Source of the DNA: Gnetum montanum
Taxonomy: Eukaryota; Streptophyta; Gnetopsida; Gnetales; Gnetaceae
Length of the DNA stretch: 64,000 nucleotides
Assembly: GCA_015680685.1 (NCBI GenBank)
Contig: MNCI01003410.1
Span: 267,814 to 331,813, forward strand
Direction: 5' to 3'
Notes under the pieces: model-generated
Told to the model about the DNA's origin: nothing
Seen by the model: the letters and a program-made list of their open reading frames with translations, nothing else
Database searches by the model: none
Translations under genes and position numbers: made by a program
Shown: piece by piece, positions 47,035 to 58,710 of the stretch
How positions within the stretch are numbered: the first letter of the stretch is position 1
How the letters are laid out: the number at the start of each line of letters is the position of its first letter

Positions 47035-47931
47035 CGTTACTCTGTTGCTTTTGTTTTGTAGGTTTTGCAAGTTTTGCAACTGTTTTAATTTTCCCCGTGC
47101 TTGGTTTACCTGTAGTATCCTTAGCTTGATGATTAGTTTTTAGCTAATTGATTAACAAAGTAATGCTAGGCAAATTCAGACCACACCTTATGCTATGATA
47201 AATTTATCAGCGACTGTATTAATTGGATAATCCGGAAGTCGGAATAACTACAGTCCAACGAATTCCCTTTAAACATCAACCAAAACACAAGCATTCAAGA
47301 TTCCGAGCAAAATGTTTCGATCAAGCTCCAAAGTACTGGAAACAATCTATAATATCATCTGCATCCCAGAGATTCCGGCCCGATCCATAATTTCCCAGCT
47401 TGCTGCATTTTCTTAAGCCGGTGTACACATGCACAATTTGACCTAGTATAAAGGTGAGGGGATATCTGATGCAATATAAATCAAAACCAACCTACCGACA
47501 ATTAACCAATAAAAGGATATTTTTTTAAGATGGCCATTGCAGGATGTTGTCCTATATATCAAAAGGGTTTTATGGATATCCTGCATATCAAAAAGTTTGA
47601 ATATACGTAAGAACTTAGTTGATTTTTGAGGCAGAATGAGAGCATCATCACATTAAAAGGATCAAATTTTTAAAAATAAAATAATCACTTGGCTAATCCT
47701 ATCTTTTGGGACAAAAAAAGTGTGAGCACAGAAGGTTCAAAGAGTGAAATTTAATTTTAAATTGTTATTTGAATTAAGAATAAACATGTTAGTATATCTT
47801 TGACTCATGTTTGTCAAGGAGTCAAAAATCTGTCATTATAATATAACAATTGTTCTTAATGTAAAGCCTTGAAAAATTTTGGAGGAAAGAAAAACTTAAG
47901 AATGAGGAGACAACAATAAGGTGTTAGGTGG
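47035..47931. other. 3' flank of the SAUR gene
   Basis: AT-rich; nothing recognised up to the LTR of element D at 47932. Confidence 0.6.
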
Positions 47932-48829
47932 TGATGAGCAACGAGGTACCCCTACACTCAACCATACGAATACGAGCGTTCACGCACGATCCGGTTGTGG
48001 TATCTAGATAGTTACACATTGATCGTAGTTCGCTGTCTTNTGGTATCTAGATAGTTACACGTTGATCGCAGTTCGCTGTCTTTCCACCTGGACTAGTATT
48101 TGCTTTGTCACGTATGGTTTAGTCCAGAGTGAGGTGTATGATGTGATCCTAAACTACTGTTACTCCTAGAGACAATGGAGAATAATATTGATTAAACTAA
48201 TGAGTAATAGGAAATGAAGTCTAAGCTAACCTAAGTGCGATGAGCATCTGTTCCTTAATCATCCGTACACATCTTGGACCTCGTGCATGACTACTACTGG
48301 GATTACCAAGCGTAGATCCTAGGTACGCTACTGGGTTACCAAGTAGTCACACTTAAATGCTTGTGATTAAGTTGTACTCATTCCGCATTTAACAACAGGA
48401 ATAGTAAATGATGATAAAGAAATATTAACTAAGAGAATAATACATAACAATAACAATTAACAATAATAATTAAACTATTAAAACTAAGTGAATGCTGCAA
48501 TGATGAAGTAATCTCGATCTTTATTTCTGATCATGTGTGCGTCCAAGTACGTCACACCCAAATAAAGGTATCGTACAATTATAAGCATCACACTACGAGC
48601 ATGCACTTGGGAAAATAATCTAACTCCTACGGAAACAAAATGCAAGGGCTTCGCTACAACTACTCAAAGCCTCCTAAATGAGACGAAAAGCCCTTTTATT
48701 TATAGGCTAGAATAGGCGGCTGCGTAAACAGGGCCATGTCGACGTAGGAAGGCTGCATCAACACGGCTGCATATACGGGGCCCCGTATACGCGGCCTAGT
48801 CGACGCATCGACTATATAGCGCTTCATCA
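47932..48829 (-). repeat. 3' LTR of element D
   Basis: The LTR is 898 bp as assembled, including a single N at 48040 flanked by a 42-bp direct repeat, probably an unmerged contig overlap. Ends are TGATGAG (47932) and TTCATCA (48829). On the minus strand the TATA box is at 48704-48697. The upstream array differs from A and B: instead of GATATC palindromes it has GGGGCCCC, GTATAC and GTCGAC palindromes (48735-48812). Confidence 0.8.
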
Positions 48830-48843
48830 TATCCCCACGACTG
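48830..48843 (-). other. Polypurine tract of element D
   Basis: On the minus strand CAGTCGTGGGGATA adjoins the LTR, matching A except for one base. Confidence 0.7.
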
Positions 48844-48899
48844 AGTAAAAACTCGTCTTTGAGTCAAAGAAAGTGAAGAACAAGCTCAATTGAATACAC

Positions 48900-49437
48900 A
48901 GTGGATAGGTATGGGATTATTGACTAGCTAGAAATTTATTCATGCCGCAGTGGATATGAAAAAATTGGGACATAGACACAAAATGACAAAATTTGTGGAA
49001 CTCATGGGGTTCCCGGTAGTGGTGGCTCCTCCATGGGTGCTCTTCCCTTGTCCTGTGCATCAGGATTCTAAGATTAATACCATTGAAGAAGCACCTGACG
49101 TTTCTCCTCTTCTATTTGAGGATTATGAGCCGTCCATGCTGATGTTCCAATGTTTGATGGAGTCGACACTTTTCATGGACACGGCAGCTGCGGGAACACT
49201 TGATTGGCCTTAACATGCCATGCCGCAAATAGCCGTCGTTCCTCTTCATAGGCTTGGGCCCTGACCTCTCCTCCCTTTACTTGGATAAATTATGTAGTAA
49301 CAGGAGTTTCATGATGGATGCTGAATGATGGACTTCTGCTCTGCATGTTTTGCATGAGGTCCTTGACCTCTGCCTCCCCTAGGTCGTTCGGTTGCACCTT
49401 GCGAAGGTCCTCCTTGTTGTCTTCTTTTAGGGGTCAT
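48900..49437 (-). pseudogene. 3' ORF of element D with a large internal deletion
   Basis: The start at 49437 follows the TACTAAC/TAG acceptor block (49469-49438). The first 55 or so codons match the start of copies A and B (Arg/Gly/Gln-rich). Near 49255-49265 the sequence then jumps to the very end of the ORF, the part that in A begins at about 5558 (AYEEERR block). Measured on copy A, about 2.37 kb is missing, including the whole globular domain and coiled coil. The plus-strand frame at 48950-49213 is a shadow. Confidence 0.72.
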
Positions 49438-49469
49438 CTATATAATCACACAAAGATCAATTGTTAGTA
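49438..49469 (-). promoter_or_regulatory. Splice acceptor-like site before the element D 3' ORF
   Basis: On the minus strand TACTAAC (49469-49463) stands 25 nt before TATAG (ending 49438), directly followed by the ATG at 49437. Confidence 0.55.
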
Positions 49470-50793
49470 AGGTTATTGAAAAAAGTTAAATGATTTCATA
49501 CCTTACTCATTGCCTTTAATAAATGTTGAATTCATTACTTAGTATGATTTTAGAGTTAGAAATTTTCCAAGGAAGTTTCCCTAAAAGTTTAATGTCGGAC
49601 TTGGTTTTGAGGAACGTTTGATAAAATGATGACAAAGGAAAGAATAGGTTTGGCAATGAAGTACTCAGAGGGTATAAGATGATGTGGTGGTGTGCAAGTA
49701 TAAATTACAAAATTCATGCAAGTGGGTCCTCCCCAAAGCAGGTTCCAACCTATATGCCCTTACGTAACCACACCTTAAGATGTCCATAGGCATTAGAAGG
49801 GTTAAATGTAATCTATACCAATGCAACAAAAAAACACACACATGTTGATACCACCATGATGAGGTATGAATTCAATGCTATACAAGACATGAGTCACAAA
49901 TACATGAACAGCAAGATGGAATGAATTGGAGAAGGAATTGCAGAGATTGGGACGTGAGGTAACTAACTCAGGGCACAATGAATCTTGCGTGTAAAGCATG
50001 ATTAAAGTGTCATTAACCCGTCGTTCCAAGATCAGGACCAAGTCCATTCCTCTAATCAGTGACATTGCATTGTTTCATCCCATGATGAACAACTACGAGA
50101 GTACCATAACAACAAGGCGTACGATCACTTGGCGTTTTGTTCAAGGGAGGAGTTATTTTTGTTTTGTGGCATTTCCTTTTTCTTCTTTTTCGCTCTTTTC
50201 TTCTTCTTTTTTTCTTTTTTCACTTCACTGAATCTAGAGAAATCACCAACCTTCAGGCATGGGTGCATGTCTTTCCAGTGAGACCCCCTAGAACAGTATT
50301 TGATTTTTGAGTGCCCTTTTAATTACTCTTACTCCCATTTTTCATTAGATCTACAAGGATCTTAGTATAACCACATTACATGATAACTCCCACAGACGTC
50401 ACCAAAGAGAATCCGCAAGTCCCCTTGATGTCACACTGTAATCATTCCCTCTTGGTCCATCCTTCTTCATTCTGGGTACAATGAACATAAGATTAATTTT
50501 AAGTTCAAAAATGTCAAGAATATCACTGACCCTCGTACAGAACCTCTTATTTGTAGAATGGATACGTGGGTGTAGTCGACTCACTGTCCAAATAATTGAT
50601 CACCGAGACTTGATAGCATAGAATAACACCTCAACCAACGAGCCACATGAGTATTTTATTCATGGATGAGATTACTCATAAAAAGATAAAAAGACAAAAA
50701 GATAAAACAATAAATTAAAAGGGTGAAAAACTGGAAAACAAAAAGTTGAAAAATTAAAGAAATAGAAAAACATTTATTAATTCTGTGTTGTTA
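49470..50793 (-). other. Conserved spacer of element D
   Basis: Matches the spacer of A and B, including the cctccccaaagcaggtt segment near 49728 and a T/C-rich run near 50175-50222. The internal promoter block seen in A (GATATC array and TATA box) is missing here. No pol coding. Confidence 0.65.
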
Positions 50794-52130
50794 GAATGGA
50801 GGATACGCTCCATAACTAAACGGTTGAGCATGGCTAGAATTAATAAATGGAAGGTGGGGATCCTTGCATGTTGGAAATATTGGGACCTGGTCATACTTAC
50901 CCCATTGGGGTTCACACACTTGATTAGAGTTGACACAGTGGGGCCAGTTATAAGATGTGGTTAATTTATAAGGAGTTGACCCACTATGGTACTTGTGACC
51001 GTAAGATGGTATGCAAGGATCAACATGTCTCCCCATGTGGCAATATTCATTGGGCCCCATGGTTGTTGGAGTATTGAGTGATGGCCTTGATAAGGTAACA
51101 TGAGGCGTTGGGTTCGAAGAGGAAGATGCACCACAGTGTTGGATTTGTGCTGAGTTGGTGGATGCAATGGTTTGTGAATTGTGGTGTCCCTTTCAATGGT
51201 CACGTCTAAAGAAGGAACACCTTCAATGTTGTGAAGGACCTCCACTACTGTTGACAGTAGCAGCACAAGTAACGTTTATGGGTTGGTGCTGTGGTGCAAA
51301 ATCTTCTGGCATAGCTGGTGGTGATGTAGAAGGAGGTGAAGTACAAGAATATTGAGGTTGAGGAGAAGCGTAAGGCACATGAGGTGTGGATAGTACTCGA
51401 GAGAATGATAGCGATGAGGTGAGGTAGAGGATGATGATCTCGTTGGAGAAATAGGGTGTTGAACATAATAAGCATTTGGCGCTGGGACAAACGAAGGGTA
51501 TGGTCCAGTTGGTGGTGGCCTCCCCCACGACTGAGGTTTTTGCCACTGTGGTTGGACATAGTATTTTTGTACGAACTCTGGATGTAACATTCCTCCCCAA
51601 TGCTCATGTAAATGTGACAAGATTGGACATTGACCTTTGGGGTGATCGTACAAGCAAATATTACATTGATACGTATGATTGGCAATTGAGTTCTTATTCT
51701 TATTCTCTTCTTCCCTTTGTTTCCATTGTTACATGGTGTCCTGTCCTATTTCTCGATTTGGCATAGTTGTATCTCTACTATTGTTAGCACATTCTCCACA
51801 TCTTTCATGTACCCAGTCCATCATCTTATTAATCTTTGCCTCAATTTCATCTAGTGATTGTAGGATTGGCAAAGATGATTCCACCTCCTTGAAGTGAGTT
51901 GATTTCTCCTCTTCATGATCATGGACCCTTGTTAAGTTAAGATTTTGATCCTGTTGAGAACTTTCAACATTCTCCATTTTGGCTATTTCTCCTTCTTCTT
52001 TTGCTATCCGCTTAATAAGCTCTTGGAATTGATGGGTTCGTAGCTCATATAGTTGACCTCGGGTGTACATCCCTAGGGTCTCCCTTGTTTCATTACGCAG
52101 CCCATCTATGATATGGTACATTAGCCTCTC
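50794..52130 (-). pseudogene. gag C-terminal half, element D
   Basis: A frame open from 52160 to 51729 gives a capsid end with LMYHIIDGLRNETRETLGMY. The next frame (51653-51276) gives the nucleocapsid block CNICLYDHPKGQC and a Tyr/Pro/Gln-rich stretch, and a third (51060-50791) ends YGAYPPF, as in copy A. The start is cut at 52130 by the LTR of element E. There are several frame changes. Confidence 0.78.
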
Positions 52131-52865
52131 TAATGAGTGGCTAGGTACCCCTACGCCCAACCATACGAATCACGGGCGTTCACACGCGACCCGGTCGAAT
52201 TCTGGAGACTATAAGTACTTAACATACACCAGATTCTAACCAGTGAAACTCTGGGTTAGAACGGTCATTGTCTTCCTAATCTCACTTGTGATGTTTCATT
52301 TACGATGGTTAAGTGAGACTAAGGCTAATGATTTTTATAGCTTTTTGCATATCTTTTGGCGGCTAATTTAAGGTATGAAAGGTAAGGAATAAACTATTAT
52401 CTAATCTCTAATTATCCTAACTTGTATTCTAACTATTCCTAGCATAAGTATCTAGTTCCATCTTCCGAGCACGTTCTGAGCATCTCCTAACACTTCTAGG
52501 CTACCAGACATTAAGCATCACTGGGTTTACCAAGTGTTTGATTTACGTTCGAGATGGTCATACTTATGGCCTTTACGAACTACGAACAAATCATAAGCGG
52601 TTAAAATGATAATAACAAAAACTTAAGTAATTAACATGTAACTAACAAAGCATAAATATATTAAACTATTGAATGCATAAAATGGCTAAGTCCAAATGCT
52701 GCAAGGAATGCTTGAATAGTTCGTTTTTATTGTCGTCATGCCAATGGGCTCAGATACATCAATGCTCGAATAAAGAGTTGATCACTTTTCTTACACCTGC
52801 TGCGGGCACTTGGAAAATATTCTATCTCTTGCGGGAACAAACTGCAAAAGCTTTGCTACAACTAA
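52131..52865 (-). repeat. Truncated LTR of element E
   Basis: It starts taatgag at 52131 and runs through sequence similar to the element N LTR (for example a block near 52235-52330). It stops near 52865, before the TATA box and palindrome array, where it abuts protease-coding sequence. Confidence 0.7.
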
Positions 52866-54890
52866 CTGAGAGATCAAATTGACCCCTGACCCCGTGTCTA
52901 AAAGAGCTTTGCATGGCTCATTCCCTGCCACCTGAAGATAGATGAGGAGGCTTCCCGGATCAATTCATTTTCAGGGAAGGTGACCTGCTTTGATCCAGTC
53001 GGTCACAGCATGCGTGAGCATGACCATCTGGACGTTGGAGTGTTGTTGTTGTTGGCTTGGAGGCTGCTCTTGTGGTGGAATAGTGGAGGCGCTTGTAGGT
53101 TCAAAGGCACTGGCCACAGGTGTATGCGAGAGTATGGTCAAATTGTTGGGCCGGAAAAGGGACGTTTCCGTGGCTGGGATTCCGATCCACGCGGCTGAGG
53201 TACCGATTGCAAGTTAACAGCCCTCGTAGTGTTTCGTTGCTATGGCTGTGGCGGTATCTCTCCCTGCATCGGAGGTGCAGGTGGCAGCTGAGTGGGATGT
53301 GGTGGAGGAGTGGTAGGAGAAGGTGATGGAGGGTAGAAGAGATGTGGGTTTTCCCCCCAGGGTGATGGAGATTGAGGGCGAAAATACTCTAGGGGGTGGT
53401 AATGACTTTGAAAGGCCGCATAGCTAGAAGAGTCCCTTGGAGAGATCGATTGTTGAACATAGTACCCATAAGAATCTGGCTGTTTGTAAGGGTACTGCTG
53501 CCTTGGAGGTGGCATCCCCCATGTTTGTGGGTGCTGCCACTATTAGAAGTATTCATACGGTTGCGGTGGCGCTCCACTTGGATAGTATCCTTGCTGCTGC
53601 TGGTGGAATCGCCTAGAATTGCCTGGTGGATAAGGCAACTTTCGGAGTGTTTGCCTTTGTGCCAAGCAAGGGTTCAAGGCGTACACCCCAGACTCTTGAA
53701 GATGTAACACCACAGGACAACATCCCTTAGGATGTTCATATTGGCATATGCCACATTCATCTTCCTCCTCGGTGTCAAAGTCTACAACCTGCTCTACTAC
53801 AACAACCTTGCCCTTTCCCTTATATTGGGCACGTTCAGCTTCCTTCTTTCTACACCGATCATGATCATTACCTTGTGCTCTGGACTCCTCTACGATTTTC
53901 AACACGCTTTGGACCCTTTCGTCCAAAGAGTCCCACATCTTATCCACCTTTGCGAAATTTCAGATGTGAACTTTTGTAACAGCAAAGTCTTTCAGCTTAC
54001 CACTGCTTCCAGCGATGATTCTTCCTCCTCATCACAAAAATGGACTTCCCTTTTTCTGAGGGAAGGATCCAGGTTGAATTCTTCTGCACTCTTCTTTTTT
54101 CTAAGTTCTCCTTACTCCTTGGCCACATGTTCAATGAGGCGTTGCAATTGATGGACCCTTAGCTCTGACAATCGCCCCTGGGCGTATATGCCAAGGGTCT
54201 TTCGCATTTCAAAACGAAGCCCATCAATGATGTGGCGAAGCTGTGCCCGCTAAGAGTAACCATGACCAGGGCACCAATGCAAAAACGAGTAGTACCTGCT
54301 CATGGCAACATCCAAGGGTTCATGATTCCCTTGTTTCCAGCCTTTGATTTGTCGTCTCAAGTTCGCCACTCTGGAGTACGTTTGATATTTGTCATTGAAA
54401 ATTTCAAGCATCGTACTCCATCTTTTGATTGATTCCGACTCCAAGGACCAGTACCAACTTTCAGCTTCTTTGATGAGTGTGCAAGGAAACAGCTTCAGCC
54501 TTTGCCAATCATTGTCAATGTTTTGCAGGGTGCAAGCGTCATGGAATGCCTGCAGGTGGGTCTACAGATCACAGTTGTATCCCCTTTCAAATCTGGGGAT
54601 GTTGTTCATATCAACGCGCTTGATTCGACTATCCTTTATGTGCCTACTAGGAATTTGAACTGCCTCAGAGATATGGAGCATACTCCGGGTAGCCAACAAC
54701 GGCTCATCTGAATCATAGTCCTGCTGAGGACCATGACGTCTGTGACAATTCCAGCTATCTCTCCTTTCATGCTGACGAGCATCACACGATGGCTCGCGTG
54801 TTTTCTCGTGTTTCTCCTTCCAATCCTTCCGAACCTTTTTGCCCCCATCCTTTTGCTTCCTCCTACCTCGGTTACTAGGTATGTTATGCT
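52866..54890 (-). pseudogene. gag-protease fragment of element E
   Basis: This N-type gag-protease shows the capsid-like domain at 54444-54120 (MLEIFNDKYQTYSRV, then a DGLRFEMRKTLG-type block), a nucleocapsid part at 53947-53700 with CGICQYEHPKGCC, a Gln/Pro/Tyr-rich tail (about 53650-53240), and a protease start at 52980-52866 (LIYLQVAGNEPCKALLDTG). The protease is cut two codons after NLI and joined to LTR sequence. The DTG triad is intact in this remnant, unlike the DSG in N. Its own 5' LTR is missing: upstream it passes near 54890 into D-type gag. Confidence 0.75.
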
Positions 54891-55044
54891 TTCGTGCATT
54901 GGGACGATGTTGTCTTTGTTTATGTTTATAAGAAACCCCCAGTTCAGGTTGCGTACTCCAATCTTCATTGTCATAATATTCGTTGGTTCTCCAATGAATT
55001 GCCTCACTAGATGTGGCATTATTATAGTCTTGTAGGAGAGACAT
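54891..55044 (-). pseudogene. gag N-terminus, element D
   Basis: The start MSLLQDY at 55044 and the following block with SSEAIHWRTNE match the start of the element B gag. At about 54890 the sequence changes to the E type, although the reading frame happens to stay open to 54562. Confidence 0.7.
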
Positions 55045-55165
55045 GGTTGTAAACCTTGTGTGACTTAATTAAATTTTAATTTAATTTCTTTTCTAAAGGA
55101 TATATCGTTAATACTTGTTATAGCGATCTTGTATGATGTAATTAATCTAAATAACTAGCACCCTC

Positions 55166-55182
55166 CCTCGGTAACGGCACCA
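55166..55182 (-). other. Primer binding site of element D (tRNA-Asp type)
   Basis: On the minus strand TGGTGCCGTTACCGAGG begins one base after the 5' LTR. It differs from the tRNA-Asp complement at three positions, all C/T or G/A changes. Confidence 0.75.
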
Positions 55183-55183
55183 A

Positions 55184-55785
55184 TGATGAACAGCGAGGTA
55201 CCCCTACACTCAACCATACGAATACNGCCAATGATGAACAGCGAGGTACCCCTACACTCAACCATACGAATNNNNNNNNNNNNNNNNNNNNNNNNNNNNN
55301 NNNNNNNNNNNNNNNNNNNNNNNNNNNNNNNNNNNNNNNNNNNNNNNNNNNNNNNNNNNNNNNNNNNNNNNNNNNNNNNNNNNNNNNNNNNNNNNNNNNN
55401 NNNNNNNNNNNNNNNNNNNNNNNNNNNNNNNNNNNNNNNNNNNNNNNNNNNNNNNNNNNNNNNNNNNNNNNNNNNNNNNNNNNNNNNNNNNNNNNNNNNN
55501 NNNNNNNNNNNNNNNNNNNNNNNNNNNNNNNNNNNNNNNNNNNNNNNNNNNNNNNNNNNNNNNNNCGATCATGTGCGCGTCCAAGTACGTCACACCCGAA
55601 TAAAGGTGTCATACAATTACAAGCATCACACTGCGGGCATGCACTTGGGAAAATAATCTAACTCCTACAGAAACAAAATGCAAGGGCTTCGCTACAACAA
55701 CTCGAAGCCTCCTAAATGAGGCAAAAGGCCCTCTTATTTATAGGCTAGGATAGGCGGCTACGTAAATGAGGCCACGCTGCGTAAA
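55184..55785 (-). repeat. 5' LTR of element D (truncated, with gap)
   Basis: It starts TGATGAACAGCGAGG. A single N at 55226 is flanked by a direct repeat of about 45 bp, and N fills 55272-55565. The remainder (55566 to about 55785) matches the D 3' LTR up to the start of its palindrome array, then similarity is lost. Confidence 0.7.
55272..55565. other. Assembly gap (294 N)
   Basis: A run of N inside the element D 5' LTR. Confidence 1.
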
Positions 55786-56913
55786 AGTTGCAGATCTTTC
55801 GCCTCACCTATTTTCAACTCACATCTCAAGCATCCAAGTTCAATCTGAACAATCAACAATTGGTTCATCTCCTGCATCACTAATCTCTGCAAGGAAGTTT
55901 TCCCTTTTTGTTATGTGGATTCACCATTGGAATTCTCTCTATCCTTAATTGAGAGCTCTTTGCCTCATCTAATTTAATGTCATTCTATTTTGTGCCCCAA
56001 TTTGGGGTTCCTCCTCTAATACTCGTTTATTTCTAAGGTGTTTCCCGAGTGTCATTCACGATGCTGTCAGTTTTCCCTTTCCTTTAACCCTATGACTTGT
56101 TCAAGTTGTTGTAATTGATGCAACTTTAATTTCAATAAAACTTCTTTTCGGGTGCGACACCCATCGACACCCATCCCCGATTTAACCAAGTTCTCAACAA
56201 CCAGGGTTATGTTGCCGTTCATCATCATAATTAAATGACGTACATGGTCTGTAAGAAAGAATCCATCGGCGTCAAATGGCCATGGTACCCCCTGTCAATG
56301 ATTGTAGGGTATCCCATCCACTTAACTGTCTACATATTCTGAAATTCTGAGTTTCCCGTTGAATATTATTCTGTTTTATACGGTTTCCCTCTATGTTGTT
56401 TCACCTCTTCAGAAATTGGAAATGAATGGCCGAAAACACGCAATAAACGTAACCCCAGGTAACTAGGATAAAGCTACAATGTTGATGTACCTTGATAATT
56501 TTTTAAGGATGTTCTGATTGCATATCCTTCAATCTTACCTTTGTTCTTTTTGAAAATGGAAATGCTTTTTATGAAAAATACGAAGAAAGAGACATAAAAG
56601 ATCGAAACAGAAAATGTAATCCAAATGTTCAGCGTAAAAACAAAACAAAATTGTGATTACTTTACGTAAACAGATAAGCATCAAACACAAACCAAAATTT
56701 TAATGTCAAATGAGAATTCATCGCCAAGAAATAACACCATCATCACAGCCAATCATGAATGTATCGTCAATCCAGTGGCACTTTCACAAATCTTGAAATT
56801 TATTTACACGATAACAACAAAGTTAACGGAAAAATAAAACTCAGACAACCATGCAGCCCACTTACTTTAACATGTTTAAGAAGACTAACTCAATGCAATA
56901 TCTGTTTCTAAAC
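55786..56913. other. Unassigned stretch before the host exon
   Basis: No gene is supported. The part at 56110-56200, with aataaaacttcttttcggg and two cgacacccatc blocks in a row, looks like the end of a decayed LTR of unknown type, but no partner was found. The rest is AT-rich. Confidence 0.4.
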
Positions 56914-57723
56914 TTACTCTGCAGTACTATTTACCGTAAAGTCTACGCTGTTCCACACTGAAAGTGAACCCTTCTTTTGTAATTTACAAGGTCTTGGTTT
57001 TTGTGCAGCAATACCAACAAGAGCCATGGCAGCAGCGCTAGGTAATGATCTGAATGGAAAATCATCAAGGTGACTATCTACATTTGAAAGAAAATTTTGG
57101 CTGCAAGACTGACACCAACGTTGAATCCAGGGAAGAGATAGGACGGAAGCAATGTCAAATTTTCTCTTGATCGAGTTGCCCGTACCTTTTTGCACAGTTG
57201 ATTCTCTTGCATGATGCTCCAATGTCTTTATTGCATTGTGTTGCCCCACAGAACATGACAAATGATTACTGGGTTGACAAGAATATTTTGCATGACTCAA
57301 GGCTAACTTGCACCAATCATTACTGGGATTAGTAGAAAATGACTGTAGTCGTGAAAGTTTTTTAGCATGGCAGCCTGGAACTTTGTCACATCCACTTAAG
57401 TTGGTAACAGCAACCTCTAAGTTAAAATAATTTCCAGTGTCTTCTAACCCATCTTTTGCTTTCATTCCACTGCAGTGCACATTAGTCGTGCTGCCATGCA
57501 ACTGGTCTCGAAAGGCCAAAGACTTCTGTTCCACTTCATTGTTTGGAATTTCGGAACAAGTTTGCTTCGCTCTACCATTGAAACAGATGTTGTTCTTATC
57601 ATTCATATGTATACCCATCTCTTGGTTGTCAACATCTCCAAACTGACACCTAGAGATGCATGCAATATTGTTTTTATTTCTCCATGGAGACCTTTCGAGC
57701 ATGTTTGCTTCTATACTTTCAGC
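56914..57723 (-). CDS. Probable terminal exon of a host gene; protein not firmly identified
   Basis: An open frame of 262 codons from ATG 57702 extends in frame upstream to 57723, where ATTTCAG gives a good splice acceptor with a TTAAT branch-like motif. I therefore read it as a last exon rather than a whole gene. The protein is Ser/Asn/Cys-rich and probably disordered at first. The C-terminal 80 residues look conserved in style: LPWIQRWCQSC, then LPSAAAMALVG, KPRPCKLQKKG and SVWN, ending 10 residues later at the stop. A weak recollection links this kind of C-terminus to the plant PCH1/PCHL phytochrome-binding proteins; treat that as a guess. The frame is free of stops amid decayed transposons, which supports a live gene. 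Upstream exons were not found in the window. Confidence 0.6.
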   Translation of the reverse strand, partial: AESIEANMLERSPWRNKNNIACISRCQFGDVDNQEMGIHMNDKNNICFNGRAKQTCSEIPNNEVEQKSLAFRDQLHGSTTNVHCSGMKAKDGLEDTGNYFNLEVAVTNLSGCDKVPGCHAKKLSRLQSFSTNPSNDWCKLALSHAKYSCQPSNHLSCSVGQHNAIKTLEHHARESTVQKGTGNSIKRKFDIASVLSLPWIQRWCQSCSQNFLSNVDSHLDDFPFRSLPSAAAMALVGIAAQKPRPCKLQKKGSLSVWNSVDFTVNSTAE

Positions 57724-58545
57724 CTGAAATGATTAATAATAGTTAAAAAAAATATAATGCAATATTAGCCATTCTCGCATGGAAATAAAACTCAACGATA
57801 GGAAACTTATGTAGAGGAACCCAATGTTCTGCTCCTATACTTTACTTTATTAGCTTAACTAGCACGTAACACAGACCATCAAATTCAGCTTTCTACACAA
57901 ATTTAGATGTTGGGACAAGACTATGATAATGATTGTTTCATAAATTGAGAGTAAATCATGTCATACTCCCATGGCTCCGAGCACTATAGCAAAATATCAT
58001 AGCAAGAAACATCCGAACACCCCAAATATTAAATATTAAATTTTAAATCCACCTTTTCAAAAGGAAAAGAAATTATTCCTGCAATCATGAAACTTCAGGC
58101 TAAAAATCAAGTAATAGCATAAATTTAAAGATATCCCAACGAAGAATGCATCTTAACCATGTACACTATTGATTAGCTCACCACTTCACTCCACAAGGCA
58201 GTTTTAGAAAAAAAAATATGTGCATATCGCCGTAACAAATAATGGCCCCAATACAGTGGAATAGGTTTGGCACCAATGTACGCATGAGTCAAAACTTAAT
58301 GTCGTGGATCACCCACATTGCATCAAATTCAAGCCTTAGAAGGACATCAGAATAAAGAAACGCTAAATCAAACATATACATATAACGCAAATATCAGGTT
58401 TCAAATAACCAAAAGTCGTAATAACATAATGCAACCATGCCCACAGCATGACACAAGCTTAAACAAACTTGAAAGTTAAAATATTACCTGTATATATAAT
58501 TTTATTTAGGTTTAGTGGAGAAGTGATAAAGGGGACATCATTTGG
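57724..58545 (-). other. Probable intron sequence upstream of the terminal exon
   Basis: AT-rich, with no coding recognised. If the exon call is right, the intron continues to the right through the SINE and copia relics. Confidence 0.45.
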
Positions 58546-58710
58546 AAAGATAATTAGGTGCTTGTTTCTTAGGTGGTAAGACCTGGGTTCATGCGTGGGC
58601 ACAGCCACTTTAAAATAAGTTAGGCTGTTTCTCATCTAGCAACTAGGACACACCCCCCCCCCACTTAGCAGCATGAGCATTGATCCTCCAGGTGATAACC
58701 TTTCAAAGAA
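58546..58710 (+). repeat. SINE-like copy 1
   Basis: It contains gacctgggttcatgcgtgggc (B-box-like GGTTCATGC at 58584-58593), followed by a block related to copy 2 (ataagttaggctg, then ctaggac). The A box is eroded. A run of ten C lies at 58652-58662. Confidence 0.5.

Larger units (their letters stand above)
47932..55785 (-). mobile_element. Element D: pol-less Athila-like element interrupted by rearranged element E
   Basis: In minus-strand sense: 5' LTR (about 55785-55184), tRNA-Asp-type primer site, gag N-terminus (55044 to about 54890), inserted E sequence (about 54890-52131), rest of gag (52130-50794), spacer, deleted 3' ORF (49437-48900), purine tract and 3' LTR (48829-47932). The two LTRs belong to one subfamily by their shared sequence around ccaagtacgtcacaccc. 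The outer end of the 5' LTR is truncated, so the target duplication cannot be checked. Confidence 0.75.

Noticed and set aside
48950-49213. 87-codon plus-strand frame
   Set aside because: It is the opposite strand of the deleted element D 3' ORF.
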